Assembly (NCBI GenBank): GCA_046350375.1
Contig: JAXMAO010000014.1
Location: forward strand, 1-53,613
DNA: 53,613 bases
DNA from: JAXMAO01 sp046350375
GTDB lineage: Bacteria > Planctomycetota > Phycisphaerae > UBA1845 > UTPLA1
Reading direction: 5' to 3'
Below the pieces are notes generated by a model. It did no database searches. It was not told where the DNA came from and saw nothing but the letters and a program-made list of their open reading frames with translations. Within the stretch, counting starts at the first letter, position 1, and each line of letters starts with the position of its first letter. Positions 1 through 8,862 of this stretch are shown one piece after another. A program made the position numbers and the translations under genes.

Positions 1-224
1 CCGGCGAGGCGCAGCGTGCCGGCGCTGGGTCGCAGCACCAGCCCGAGGATGTGCAGCAGCGTGGTCTTGCCGCAGCCCGACGGCCCCATGATGAGCACGA
101 ATTCGCCGCGCCGCACGACCAGGTCGATGCCGTGCAGCACGGGGTTGTCGACGCCGCCTTCGCGATAGACGTGGCGCAGCCCGCGGGCTTCGAGCACGAT
201 GTCGGCAGATTCCGGTGCGCTCAT
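1..224 (-). CDS. ABC transporter ATP-binding protein (partial, 3' part beyond left edge)
   Basis: This is the N-terminal 74 residues of an ABC ATPase that would energise export or extraction of a substrate across the cytoplasmic membrane. The Walker A motif GPSGCGKTTLL is visible near residue 45-55, preceded by the usual first strands (VLHGIDLVVRRGEFVLIMG). The start is the ATG whose complement is at 222-224. It lies 28 bases downstream of the stop of the FtsX-like permease, so the two form one minus-strand operon and very probably one MacB/LolD-type transporter. The signature motif, Walker B and the H-loop are beyond the window edge. The substrate cannot be told from this fragment. Confidence 0.9.
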   Translation of the reverse strand, partial: MSAPESADIVLEARGLRHVYREGGVDNPVLHGIDLVVRRGEFVLIMGPSGCGKTTLLHILGLVLRPSAGTLRLA

Positions 225-252
225 CGGCGACCTGTTCCCCTGGGCTGGCGCC

Positions 253-1467
253 TCAGTCGAAGTTCAACGCCGCGGCCGGCTCCAGCCGCGCCGCACGATA
301 ACCCGGGTAGAGCGCGCTGGCGACGCCGCCGCCGATGCCGATCGCCAGCGCGATCAGCACGAAGCGCGGCTCGATCGCGACCGTCAGCAGCGGGCGGAAA
401 TGCTCCACTCCCAGCTTGGCGCCCAGCGCCAGGAAAATGCCGCCGATCGTGCCCGCCACGCACAGCAGCAGTGCCTCGGTCAGCGTCTCGCGCATCAGGA
501 ACCCGGTGGTCGCCCCCAGCGCCCGCAGAATGCCGATCTCGCGCGTCCGCTCCAGCACGTTCATGTAGATCGTCACCAGGATGAACAGGAAGCAGACGCT
601 CATCGACACCGCGCTGGCGATCGCGACGAACATGTAGACCTGCGCGAAACTCTCTGACAGCAGGTCGCCGTAGGCGGTCTTCAGCTCGACGCGGGCCGCG
701 GTCACCCGCGCCAACTCAGCGGCGCAGCGATCGGCCCAGTTCTTGGCCCCGGCCGGCCCGGGCGCCAGACGCACGAAGAACATGCTCGCCCACGGAAGCC
801 CCGAGTTCTTGATGTGCTGCAAGACCTGGATGGGGCAGAAGACCCGCCCGGCGACGCCCGATTCGACGATGCCAACGATGCGGAACTTGCGCCCCAGAAT
901 GGTCTCTTCATGACCCACGCGATAGCCGCCCACCGCCGCCAGCCGCTGGTCGATGACCAGCTCGCAGGCCGAGTCGAGCAGCACGTCGGACACGCGCGTG
1001 GCGTCGTAATAGCCGCGCTCGTTGCGCAGCCCGTCGATCGCGGTCACGAACCGGCTGCGAGGCTCGAACAGCCGGCCGTCGAGCGCCTTGCGCGGCCCCA
1101 TGAACGCCGCCAGGTCGCGCGCGTCGATCCCGAAGAGGCGCTGCTGCTGCCCGCCCATGCGGATGGTGTCGAACAGCACCGGGATGGCCGCCGCGACAAT
1201 CGGCCGGCCGTCGAGCGTGGCGCGGTCGATGATCGGCCGGATCTTCTCGCTGAAGGCGGCCCCGCCGGTGAAGATGACATTCTCGTGCTGCGGCAGGATG
1301 ACCAGCTCGGCGTCGACCGACATGACGCGCTGGGCGACTTCGTTGAGCGTGCCGTGCGACAGGCCGAGCATGACCAGCAGCATCGCGACGCCGATGCCGA
1401 CCGCCGCCGCCGAAAGCAGGCTGCGAAGCCGCCGGTGGGCCAGGTTTGCAAGCGCGATCGATGCCAT
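253..1467 (-). CDS. FtsX-like ABC transporter permease (MacB/DevC type)
   Basis: A 404-residue membrane permease. An N-terminal transmembrane helix (around residues 15-36) is followed by a large extracytoplasmic domain (roughly 40-270) and then three helices at the C-terminus. This is the FtsX/MacB topology. The conserved FtsX-domain stretch RTREIGILRALGAT is present before the last two helices, and the protein ends in the typical YPGYRAARLEPAAAL. I chose the ATG at 1467 because the upstream in-frame extension is low-complexity and the hydrophobic helix follows directly. The partner ATPase begins 28 bases downstream. Family members export peptides, lipoproteins or macrolides, or act in envelope remodelling; the substrate here is unknown. 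Confidence 0.9.
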   Translation of the reverse strand: MASIALANLAHRRLRSLLSAAAVGIGVAMLLVMLGLSHGTLNEVAQRVMSVDAELVILPQHENVIFTGGAAFSEKIRPIIDRATLDGRPIVAAAIPVLFDTIRMGGQQQRLFGIDARDLAAFMGPRKALDGRLFEPRSRFVTAIDGLRNERGYYDATRVSDVLLDSACELVIDQRLAAVGGYRVGHEETILGRKFRIVGIVESGVAGRVFCPIQVLQHIKNSGLPWASMFFVRLAPGPAGAKNWADRCAAELARVTAARVELKTAYGDLLSESFAQVYMFVAIASAVSMSVCFLFILVTIYMNVLERTREIGILRALGATTGFLMRETLTEALLLCVAGTIGGIFLALGAKLGVEHFRPLLTVAIEPRFVLIALAIGIGGGVASALYPGYRAARLEPAAALNFD

Positions 1468-1577
1468 TCCGCCGACCCTTCCTTGAGACCCGAGGAAGGG
1501 CGGGATGTTAGATGCTGGCGGCGGGTTCGCCAATCTCACGGGCCGGGCCGGGCCGATGGCTCAATGCCTGCCGGGAA

Positions 1578-1629
1578 TCGTGGTGGGGCCTTGCGGAGAC
1601 TCGTGGTGGGGCAAAGATTCTCTTTGCCC
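1578..1629. repeat. Hairpin repeat family 1, locus 1 (half-degenerate tandem)
   Basis: A perfect 9-bp hairpin (arms 1609-1617 and 1621-1629, loop ttc) with the core gggcaaaga/tctttgccc. It is preceded by an 11-base direct repeat, tcgtggtgggg, at 1578-1588 and 1601-1611, giving a 23-base period. The core is the same as at 7.2, 34.2 and 46.2 kb. It lies between the start of the FtsX permease and the 3' end of the pilin gene. Confidence 0.75.
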
Positions 1630-1680
1630 ATGAATTGCCGTGCCGGGCGACGAGCGGTTCGGGACAGGCGCCGCGCCCGG

Positions 1681-1720
1681 AAAAACGCCGAACCCGGGCG
1701 CCGCAGAGCGACGCCCGGGT
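1681..1720 (-). terminator. Probable intrinsic terminator of the pilin gene
   Basis: Perfect 9-bp inverted repeat acccgggcg (1692-1700) and cgcccgggt (1712-1720) with an 11-base loop. On the minus strand it is followed, after a short gap, by a run of five T (complement of 1681-1685). It starts about 30 bases after the stop codon of the Flp pilin gene. Confidence 0.6.
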
Positions 1721-1750
1721 CCGGCAGAAGAAGAGTCTCTGGGCCGGCGC

Positions 1751-1930
1751 TTAGCCAGTCGGCAGCGCCGAGGTGATGTTCGAGAAGGTCGAGCTGACCT
1801 TCGTGCCCAACGCGCTGATCGCGCCGAGCGCGACGATGATAATCAGCGCCAGCATGACCGCGTACTCAGTCGCCGTCGGGCCATCTTCACTCTTCAGGAA
1901 GCTCTTGATCCGATTCACGAAACTCGTCAT
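1751..1930 (-). CDS. Flp/Fap-type type IVb pilin
   Basis: A 59-residue pilin subunit. It has a short basic leader, then the motif EDGPTATEYAVMLALIIIV, in which a prepilin peptidase of the TadV type would be expected to cut at or near the Gly-Pro-Thr-Ala region. A single hydrophobic helix (around residues 24-43) follows, with a short Ser/Thr-rich tail. This is the planctomycete style of Flp pilin. The ATG at 1930 has a good GGGGAG ribosome-binding site 8 bases upstream. No Tad assembly genes (ATPase, TadB/C, secretin, peptidase) are in the window, so assembly must rely on genes elsewhere. A 6-bp inverted repeat (cgttgc-ccat-gcaacg, 1954-1969) lies in its leader region. Confidence 0.92.
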   Translation of the reverse strand: MTSFVNRIKSFLKSEDGPTATEYAVMLALIIIVALGAISALGTKVSSTFSNITSALPTG

Positions 1931-2158
1931 TGGATTACTCCCCGTGTTTTTGTCGTTGCCCATGCAACGGTTCCAACGCAAACGTACGATTCGTCCCGCG
2001 CCGGGCAAGTGTGCTTTCCCCGCGCACGCCGGGATCGCTCCCGTCCGCAATTCGGCCCGCCCATCGCCGCGGCGTCGCACAGTTCGCGGACGCACCGCGC
2101 GGGCATGGTCTCTGGCCGGCAATCGGCCTATTATTCCGCCGCGCCGGAGCCGGCCGTT

Positions 2159-3436
2159 ATGGATGACTTCACCTATCAGAATGGCGAACTTTTGTGCGAG
2201 CGGCTCGCCGCGCGCGACATCGCCGAGCGCGTCGCCACGCCATCCTACGTCTATTCCGCGGCCACGCTCACCGGCCACCACGACCGGCTGACCCGCGCCT
2301 TCGCGCCGCTGCACCCCACGATCTGCTTCTCGGTGAAGAGCTGCCCGAACACCCACCTGCTGCGGCTGCTGGCGCAGCGCGGCTCGGGGTTCGACGTGGT
2401 CTCCGGCGGCGAGCTGTTCCGCGCCCGCCGCGCCGGGGCCGACATGACGAAAATCGTCTACGCCGGCGTCGGCAAGACCGACGCTGAAATCGACGCCGCG
2501 CTGGCCGCCGGCATCGGGCTCTTCAACGTCGAAAGCGCCGGCGAGCTGGACACCCTCGCCGCGCGCTGCGCCCGCGCGCGTGCGGCCGCGCGCATTGCGC
2601 GTCAACCCGGACGTCGACGCCCACACCCACCGCCACACCACCACCGGCACCCACGAGACCAAGTTCGGCGTGCCGTTCGATGAGGCTTGCGCCAGCTCTT
2701 CGCCCGCGCCGGCCGCAGTCCCCTCGTCACGCTCGCCGGGCTGCACCTGCACCTCGGCTCGCCCATCTACTCGCCGGAGCCCTACGTCGCCGCCCTTGAG
2801 CGGACCCTGCCGCTGATCGACGAGCTGCGCCGCGCCGGCCACGCCGTCGACACCCTCGACCTCGGCGGCGGTTTCGCCGCGCACTACCGCGGTGCGGAGG
2901 CCCTCGGCCCGGCCGACTACGCCGCCGCGATCGTGCCGCTGCTCGACGGTCGCGGCCTGCGCATCATCCTCGAGCCGGGCCGATTCATCGCCGCCAACGC
3001 CGGAATACTGCTGACGCGCGTGCTCTACGTGAAGTCCACCCCGGCGCGGCGCTTCGTCATCGTCGACGCCGGCATGAACGACCTGATCCGCCCGGCGCTC
3101 TACGACGCCTACCACTTCATCTGGCCGGCGCAGCCCGGGCCGGCCTGGACGCCGCCTCAACGGGGCGAAGCGCTCGACCTGCCCGGCACGCAGCGCGTCG
3201 ACATCGTCGGCCCGGTGTGCGAGTCGGCCGACTTCCTGGGGCGCGACCGCCCGCTGCCGCCTCTGCAGCGCGGCGACCTGCTGGCGGTCTTCTCGGCCGG
3301 CGCCTATGGCATGGCAATGGCGAGCCAGTACAACTCGCGCCCGCGGGCCGCCGAGGTGCTGGTCAGCGGCGACCAGATGCGCATCATCCGCCGCCGCGAA
3401 ACCTATGACGACCTGATGGCCGCCGAGGACGGCTGA
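2159..3436 (+). pseudogene. lysA: Diaminopimelate decarboxylase, two compensating frameshifts
   Basis: LysA makes L-lysine from meso-diaminopimelate using PLP. Reading in three pieces gives a full-length protein. The first piece from ATG 2159 has the FSVKSCPN motif with the PLP lysine. The middle piece (about 2590-2685, +1 frame) carries LRVNPDVDA and the THETKFGV motif. The third, in the original frame from about 2687, carries HLHLGSPI, LDLGGGFA, EPGRFI and the CESADFLGRDRPLP substrate-binding stretch, ending at 3436. One extra base near 2590-2600 and one missing base near 2686 would explain it; as written, a TGA at 2681-2683 ends the first frame. The 3' end overlaps the convergent ligase gene by 34 bases. 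Lysine is needed for peptidoglycan and protein, so a sequence error is as likely as true decay. Confidence 0.85.
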
Positions 3437-5711
3437 CTCTGCGGCGTGCCCGCCCCGCTCGGCCGAGTCGCAGGCCGCAGCAGTGTCTCGATCTGCCGGG
3501 CGATCTCTTCGCGCCGCGCGGCGCTCAGTCGATGAAGCGGCGAGACATAGACCCGCTCAGCGTCCAGCCGCAACGCGACCCGCAGTTCCGCGACGGCCCG
3601 CTCGCGATTCGCCGCGTCCGGCGCGACGGCGTCCAGCCGCTCCAGCAGCGCCGCCAGCGCCAGGCGCGGCTGCGGCCGGGTGGCGTCGGCGGCGACGGCG
3701 CGGCCGGCGGCTTCGACCGCGCCCGCCAGATCGGCCGGATCGTGCGTCGCGTCAAACCGGATCGCCAGCACACCCGCCCGCAGTCCGTCGATCCCGATGT
3801 GGTCGGGGTCGCGTCGCTGCGCCAGATCGAGCAGCGAGAGAACCTGGTCGGCCTGCGGCGCCGTGCGGCAGCGGTGGGCCAGTTCGCCAGCCAGCTCGAT
3901 CGCGGCCGTCGCGTCGAGCGGGTCGGATTCGATCGCGGCCGCGTACGACGCGTGCACCGGCGCGGCCACGTAAGCGTCGAACTCGGCCGGACCGGCTGAC
4001 TTGCGGGCACGGTCGAGGCGCTCGGCCGTCTGCGCGGTCGGCACCACCAGCAGCGCCGCAAAGACCGCGATGGCCCCCGCACCGATCAGCAGCGACGCCA
4101 TCGCTGCGGTCGGGCGCGACTCGCTGGATTGTCCGCCGCGCCGCACATGCGGAGAAACCAGCCCCGCAAGCAGCGCGAAGAACAGCGTCGCCGCGCCCGG
4201 CGCGAACAGTGCCGTGTCGGTCACGGTGTGCAGCAGAAAGGCGAACGCGGCGCCCGCCAGCGGAGCGCTCGGCACCAGCCCGCCATCGACCGGCGCGTCG
4301 GCGGTCGCCGACCGGCTTGCGCAGACGCCAAAGGCCGCGACCGGCCAAACCGCCGCCGCCACGCCGAAGGTGAGCACCAGGTAGGCCGCGTCGCTGGTCC
4401 CAAAGACCGCGACCACGGCCGTCATCGAAAGCAGCCACACCAGCGCCAGGCAGACGATCGCCGAATGCGGTCGGCCGGATGTCGCCGGCAAATCGCGCGG
4501 CGCGAGCAATTGCCGCGACAGCCCGACCAGCAGCGCCACGAAGCCCGCCAGCCCGAGCGGGCCCCATTCGACCGCCAGCCGCACCAGCCAGCTGTGCGGG
4601 TCCTGCACGTCCTCCGGACACTCGACCGGCTTATCGCGCGTGAAGTATCGACCGAAGTTGTCGCTCCCGACGCCGGTAAACGGCGCGCGGAGAAACGTTT
4701 CGGCCGCGCCGCGCCAGTACTGCCAGCGGAACAGCAGCGAGCGCGTCGGCAGCCCGCCGCGAATCGCGCCGACCACGACGACCACAAGCACCGCCAGCGC
4801 CAGGCCGATCCAGAACCCGCGCCAGGTCTGCCGCGCGCGGGCGGCGATCCGGCCGTGGGCCGCCTCGGCCGCGAAGACCATAGCCAGCCCGGCGCCGCAG
4901 GCCGCGACCGCCCCCTTGCTCTGCGTCAGCAGCAGCGTCGCACCGGCGAGCAGCGATCAGCAGTCCCGTGGCGGTTGCCAGCGGGGCGCGGCGTCGCATG
5001 GCCTACGCTGTCTTCGCCGCCAGGACTACGGTCATCGCGAGCAGGCCGCTCGGCGACGTTGGCCTGCGAGAAGAAGCCGGTCACGGCCTGCGAGTGCAGC
5101 CGCGCTTCAACGTCGAAGAGCCGCCCGGCTCCGTCGGGCCCGGCCGCGGCGACAAACTCGGCCCGGTGCTGCTCGTAGTAGCGCAGCGTCTCGGGAAACT
5201 CGCGCAGCCGCTGCTGCAGGCCGCGCACGGAAAATGCCGCGCCCGACGCCAGCGCGACCGCCACCAGCAGCCGTCGCCGCCACGGCGAGTCGAGAAGCTG
5301 CGCCAGCGTCAGGCAGAGCAGAATCTGCCCGAGGAACGACAGCGCCCCGACGATCGCGACGCGCTTCTGACCGGCCGCCGAAACCGACACCAGCCCCGCC
5401 AGCGCCAGCAGCGCCGCGCCGACCTCCGCGCCGGTGCGACCATAACGCGTGCCGCGCCATTGCCGCGACCCCCGCGCCAGCACCGCCGCGGCCGCCGTCG
5501 CCGACACCCACGCCAGCGTCGTCGCCGGCGCCGGCCCGGCCGGCACCGCCAGCCCGCGCGTCCAGGCCGGGGCTTCGTAGCCGACCGACTCCTGCAGGAA
5601 CGGCCGCGCGGCCACCTGCACCAGCAGCAGCAGCAGCGCGGCGCGGCTCAGCCACTGCGGGCCGCGGTCTGCCGGCGGCGCGATCGCCGATTCAACGCTG
5701 CGCTTCGCCAC
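3403..5711 (-). pseudogene. O-antigen ligase/polymerase-like membrane protein, frame-disrupted
   Basis: The gene starts at a GTG (5711) overlapping the end of the upstream glycosyltransferase by 20 bases. About 210 residues of hydrophobic helices run to FFSQANVA near 5060. After an apparent +1 shift the next frame gives GLLAMTVVLAAKTA, then an in-frame TAG near 5011, then LATATGLLI. After another +1 shift near 4955 the frame gives LLLTQSKGA, the Wzy_C-like motif, and runs open to 3403. The C-terminal 250 residues contain more helices (HSWLVRLAVEWGPLGL and following) and a TPR-like helical tail. Family members polymerise or ligate surface glycans on the periplasmic face. Three lesions lie within about 130 bases; whether they are real or consensus errors cannot be told here. 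Confidence 0.75.
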
Positions 5712-6789
5712 GGCCCGCCACCGATTCCATCAGCGCCACCAGCGCCACCACGCCCAGCGTGTGAACCAGAATCGTCGCGGCCGCCGGCCACGACGCCGAC
5801 GGCAGCAGCAGCGCCGGCAGACCGGTCACCACCGTCGCCAGCCAGATCATCGCCACCGCCCGCCGCGGCGACATGCCGGCCCGCACCAGCCGATGCGAGA
5901 AGTGCCGCCGATCGCCCACCCACAGCGACCGCCCCTCGCGCCAGCGCAGCCAGATCACGCTCGCCGTGTCGTACAGCGGCACCGCCAGCACCACCAGCGG
6001 CGCGACCACGCCGATCGGCCGCGCGTGCTGCGCCGGGTTGTAAAACGTCGTCAGCACCGCATAGACCGCCACCAGATAGCCAATCACCGTGCTGCCGGCG
6101 TCGCCCATGTAGAGCCGCGCCGGCTGGAAGTTGAACGGCAGAAACCCGACGAGCGCGCCGGCCAGCAGCCAGCAGCAGGCCGGAACAAACACCTGCCCGG
6201 CCGACACGGCCAGCAGCGAGCAGAGCCCGGTGACGATCGCCGCGACGCCCGCGGCCAGCCCGTCCATGTTGTCGAGAAAATTGAACGCGTTGATGATGGT
6301 CACGATCCACAGAACCGTCACCGGAATGGAGATCACCGGGCCCAGGTGCGACAGCACGCGCACCTCGCCGCCGACCGCCAGCCCGAGCGCCACGAGCAGA
6401 TGCACGAGGAACTTCGGCCCGGCAGACAACGCCCGCCGGTCGTCGATCAGTCCGAGAACCAGCAGCGCCAGCGCCCCGACCAGGATCGCCAGCGCCTCGC
6501 GCGTCTTGGCCAGCACACCGCCCAGGTGCGTATGGACCAGCGCCGGCACCCACTGCGGCGGATTTCGGCCGAACGCGTGCGCCGCCGCCAGCGCCACTCC
6601 CATCGGCACCACCGCCGCCACGAAGATCGCCACCCCGCCGCCCAGCGCGACCTCGCCGGCGTGCGCCTTGTGCCCGCCCGGCCGATCGACAAAGCCCGTT
6701 CGCAGCGCCACGCGGCGGACCACGACGCTCGCCAGCAGCGCCGTCGCGGCCGCTGCGGACAAACAGACAATAGGCAGCGCCCAGGGCAT
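5692..6789 (-). CDS. MraY/WecA-family glycosyl-1-phosphate transferase
   Basis: A 365-residue multi-spanning membrane enzyme of the glycosyltransferase 4 family, which transfers a sugar-1-phosphate from a UDP-sugar to undecaprenyl phosphate on the cytoplasmic face. Visible signatures are DRPGGHKAH near residue 30-40, LGLIDDRR, the NAFNFLDNMDGLAAG catalytic Asp motif, and YMGDAGSTVIGYLVA. The motifs fit the WecA/TagO branch better than MraY, because no murein gene cluster is nearby. The ATG at 6789 is chosen because the first helix follows immediately. Its stop overlaps the start of the ligase-like gene by 20 bases, so the two are an operon and probably make a surface polysaccharide or lipid-linked glycan. 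Confidence 0.9.
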   Translation of the reverse strand: MPWALPIVCLSAAAATALLASVVVRRVALRTGFVDRPGGHKAHAGEVALGGGVAIFVAAVVPMGVALAAAHAFGRNPPQWVPALVHTHLGGVLAKTREALAILVGALALLVLGLIDDRRALSAGPKFLVHLLVALGLAVGGEVRVLSHLGPVISIPVTVLWIVTIINAFNFLDNMDGLAAGVAAIVTGLCSLLAVSAGQVFVPACCWLLAGALVGFLPFNFQPARLYMGDAGSTVIGYLVAVYAVLTTFYNPAQHARPIGVVAPLVVLAVPLYDTASVIWLRWREGRSLWVGDRRHFSHRLVRAGMSPRRAVAMIWLATVVTGLPALLLPSASWPAAATILVHTLGVVALVALMESVAGRGEAQR

Positions 6790-6959
6790 GGCGAGCGGAG
6801 TGTAGCGGTCCGGCCGGCGGATAACAGCGCCCGCAGCGCCCGGCCGGGCGCAACTCGGACGCGCGGCCATTTCCGACCGCGCTTGACCGGACCTGCGGCG
6901 TAATCGACGCTTCCTGGGGCGCAGCGACTCGCACGCCAGCACCCCACGGGGGGGCACAC

Positions 6960-7184
6960 ATGTCACCGCAGGAATTTCAGGTCCTCACCGCCGATCTGCG
7001 CGCCCGAGCGGCGCTGCTGCCGGCGACGCAGGGCGCGGTGGTCGAACGGGCGCTGGCCGATGTTCAGGCGCGCTTGTTTGACGGCAGCGTGGAACCGAGC
7101 CGCGTGCGGGCCCGCCTGCTGCTGACCGCGATCGGCATCTCGCTGACGCAGGCCGAGTGCCGCTCGGGACCGACGCGCCACTGA
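6960..7184 (+). CDS. Small hypothetical protein
   Basis: A possible 74-residue cytoplasmic protein with no signal peptide or membrane segment. It reads as a helical, Ala/Arg/Leu-rich sequence (LTADLRARAALLPA near the start, ARLLLTAIGISLTQ near the end). The ATG at 6960 is preceded by a run of G about 5-10 bases upstream that could act as a ribosome-binding site. The composition is less coding-like than that of the neighbours, and I recognise no family. It sits alone between the divergent glycosyltransferase and the repeat pair at 7.2 kb. It may be a chance open frame. Confidence 0.4.
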   Translation: MSPQEFQVLTADLRARAALLPATQGAVVERALADVQARLFDGSVEPSRVRARLLLTAIGISLTQAECRSGPTRH

Positions 7185-7215
7185 CGCTTCCATTCTGGTA
7201 TGGCGACGATCATCT

Positions 7216-7302
7216 CGGTACGGCAAAGATTCTCTTTGCCGCGCCCACCCGCAACGCGCAGCGTGCCCGCCCCGGTACGGCAAAGATTCTCTTTGCCGCG
7301 CC
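7216..7302 (-). repeat. Hairpin repeat family 1, locus 2: composite two-hairpin element
   Basis: Two copies of a 30-base direct repeat (7216-7245 and 7273-7302). Each contains a perfect 9-bp hairpin cggcaaaga-ttc-tctttgccg (7221-7241 and 7278-7298), 57 bases apart. Read on the minus strand, the element is hairpin, taccg, a G-rich spacer containing gcgcgttgc, then hairpin and taccg. The same order and spacer words occur on the plus strand at 34135-34223. It lies between the 3' end of the convergent PDZ gene and the small ORF at 6960. Confidence 0.85.
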
Positions 7303-7340
7303 TTATCGGAGTCGCAAGATGAACCAATCAGGATCGCCCC

Positions 7341-8747
7341 TCAGCGCGGGCCGGTCAGCTCCAGCCGCGCCACCACCCGCTGGCTCGTGCCGCGCACCAC
7401 CGAGAAGACCATGGCCGGCGCGCGGGCATCCAGCCGCGCCCGCGTAACCCTTCGGAAGTCGTCCAGGTTGGTGATCGGCGAGTCGTCGAGCTTGTCGACG
7501 ATGTCCCCCTCCTGAAGCTCGGCCGTCTCGGCCGGACCCGACTGCACCAGGTGCGCCACCACCACTCCCTGCTGCCGCGCGTCGAGCCGGCGATAGAACC
7601 GGTCGTCGAACACCAGCTCGCGCACCGCCAGCCCCAGCGCCGCGACGAACTCGCGCCGGGCGCGATGCTCGGGCGTCGGCCCCTCGGCCAGCTTCAGCTT
7701 GACGACCCGCGACCCCCCGTCGCGCCACAGCGTCAGCGACACCTCGTCCCCGACGCGCATCGACTTCACCCGGTCCAGCAGCGATGCCAGCGTCTCGTCG
7801 TCGGTCGCGCCGCGCTCGATCGGCTGATCGTCGAGCCGGATGAGAAAGTCCTTGGCGTGCACCCCGGCCGCGGCCGCCGGATAGCCGGGCACCACCGCCC
7901 CCACCACCAGCGCCACCGTCTGGTCCGGCAGGCCGTACGACGCGACGATCTCGTCCGACGCCACGCTCAGCCCGGCCAAGCCGAGCCACGGCTCGGGCCA
8001 GTCGCGGCGCTCCTTTGCGGCGAAGGCAATCGCCGGGGCCAGCGTCGCCGCGCGGGTCGCCAGCGGCTGCGTGATGAAATCACTGGCGGCCGGCGCGCGG
8101 GCGTCGGCGTCCGATCCGACGTCGTCGCTGGGCTCGCCCGTGCCGGTCAGCAGGCCGAGAAACGCGCCGTCGCTGCCCAGCACCAGCGCTCCGGTGCCGC
8201 CGTGCAGCCCGGTCAGCCCGGCCAGCGCAAACTCGGCCCCGCCCACGTTCGGCCCGACCCGCGCCGTCTCGAACGTGGCCCGCTGCCCGCACGATTCGCC
8301 CAAGAGCGCCACCAGGAGCGCCTCTTCGCCGAATCGCGGCTCGCGCGCCTGCCCCAGGTTCAGGTGCCGCGCGTGCGATTCCTTCGGCACCGGCTCGACA
8401 AACAGCAGCCCCAGCGACTCGTGCACCCCCACCCAGCGAGCCGCGCGGCGCCGCTGGTCGGCCCCCGGCTCGGAAAACTCGACCCGCTTGAAGTAGCTCC
8501 GCGGATAGCTCAGCACCTCGTCATCGACGCTGACCATCGTCAGCCCGTCGGGCGCGACCACCACGCCCGGCAGCGCCAGCTCGGCCCGCTTCGAATCCTC
8601 GCTCTCCAGCGTCAGCCGCACCACCCGCAGCAGCCGCGCCGCCTGCGCGTGTAGCGCCGCCGGATCGAGCGGCGCCGGCGGCGCCGCCCGGGCCGCGACC
8701 GCCGCCACCAGCACGACCATCCACCCGCTTCGAACTGCTCGCCGCAT
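7341..8747 (-). CDS. HtrA-like protein with two PDZ domains, catalytic triad missing
   Basis: A 468-residue exported protein. A signal peptide (residues 1-22, ending ARAA) leads into a degenerate trypsin-like fold at 30-210 and two PDZ domains at about 235-350 and 365-465. The layout matches DegP/DegQ envelope chaperone-proteases. The GNSGG serine motif is replaced by HGGTGALVLG (Thr185 where Ser should be). The strand that should carry the His (TNNHV) reads MVSVDDEV, and no Asp matches the third triad residue. It is therefore probably a non-proteolytic chaperone or binding protein. ATG 8747 is chosen because it begins the signal peptide. It is divergent from the nuclease gene, with 115 bases between the starts. 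Confidence 0.85.
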   Translation of the reverse strand: MRRAVRSGWMVVLVAAVAARAAPPAPLDPAALHAQAARLLRVVRLTLESEDSKRAELALPGVVVAPDGLTMVSVDDEVLSYPRSYFKRVEFSEPGADQRRRAARWVGVHESLGLLFVEPVPKESHARHLNLGQAREPRFGEEALLVALLGESCGQRATFETARVGPNVGGAEFALAGLTGLHGGTGALVLGSDGAFLGLLTGTGEPSDDVGSDADARAPAASDFITQPLATRAATLAPAIAFAAKERRDWPEPWLGLAGLSVASDEIVASYGLPDQTVALVVGAVVPGYPAAAAGVHAKDFLIRLDDQPIERGATDDETLASLLDRVKSMRVGDEVSLTLWRDGGSRVVKLKLAEGPTPEHRARREFVAALGLAVRELVFDDRFYRRLDARQQGVVVAHLVQSGPAETAELQEGDIVDKLDDSPITNLDDFRRVTRARLDARAPAMVFSVVRGTSQRVVARLELTGPR

Positions 8748-8862
8748 GCGCCGCGCTCCAGACTCCGGGCGCGAATCGTAGCCGCGCCGCGGGCAACTGG
8801 CGATGCCCGCCGGCCGCGCGAGGCATGGAGCCACGCCGCGCCGCGCGGTAGAGTGCCGCTCT

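Noticed and set aside
1609..1629. Reading the family 1 hairpins as intrinsic terminators
   Set aside because: None is followed by a T run on either strand, and the flanking taccggg tail is conserved, which terminators do not need.
7216..7302. Possible CRISPR array because of 30-base direct repeats
   Set aside because: Only two repeats, the spacer is also conserved at 34.2 kb, and there are no cas genes. It is a hairpin element, not an array.
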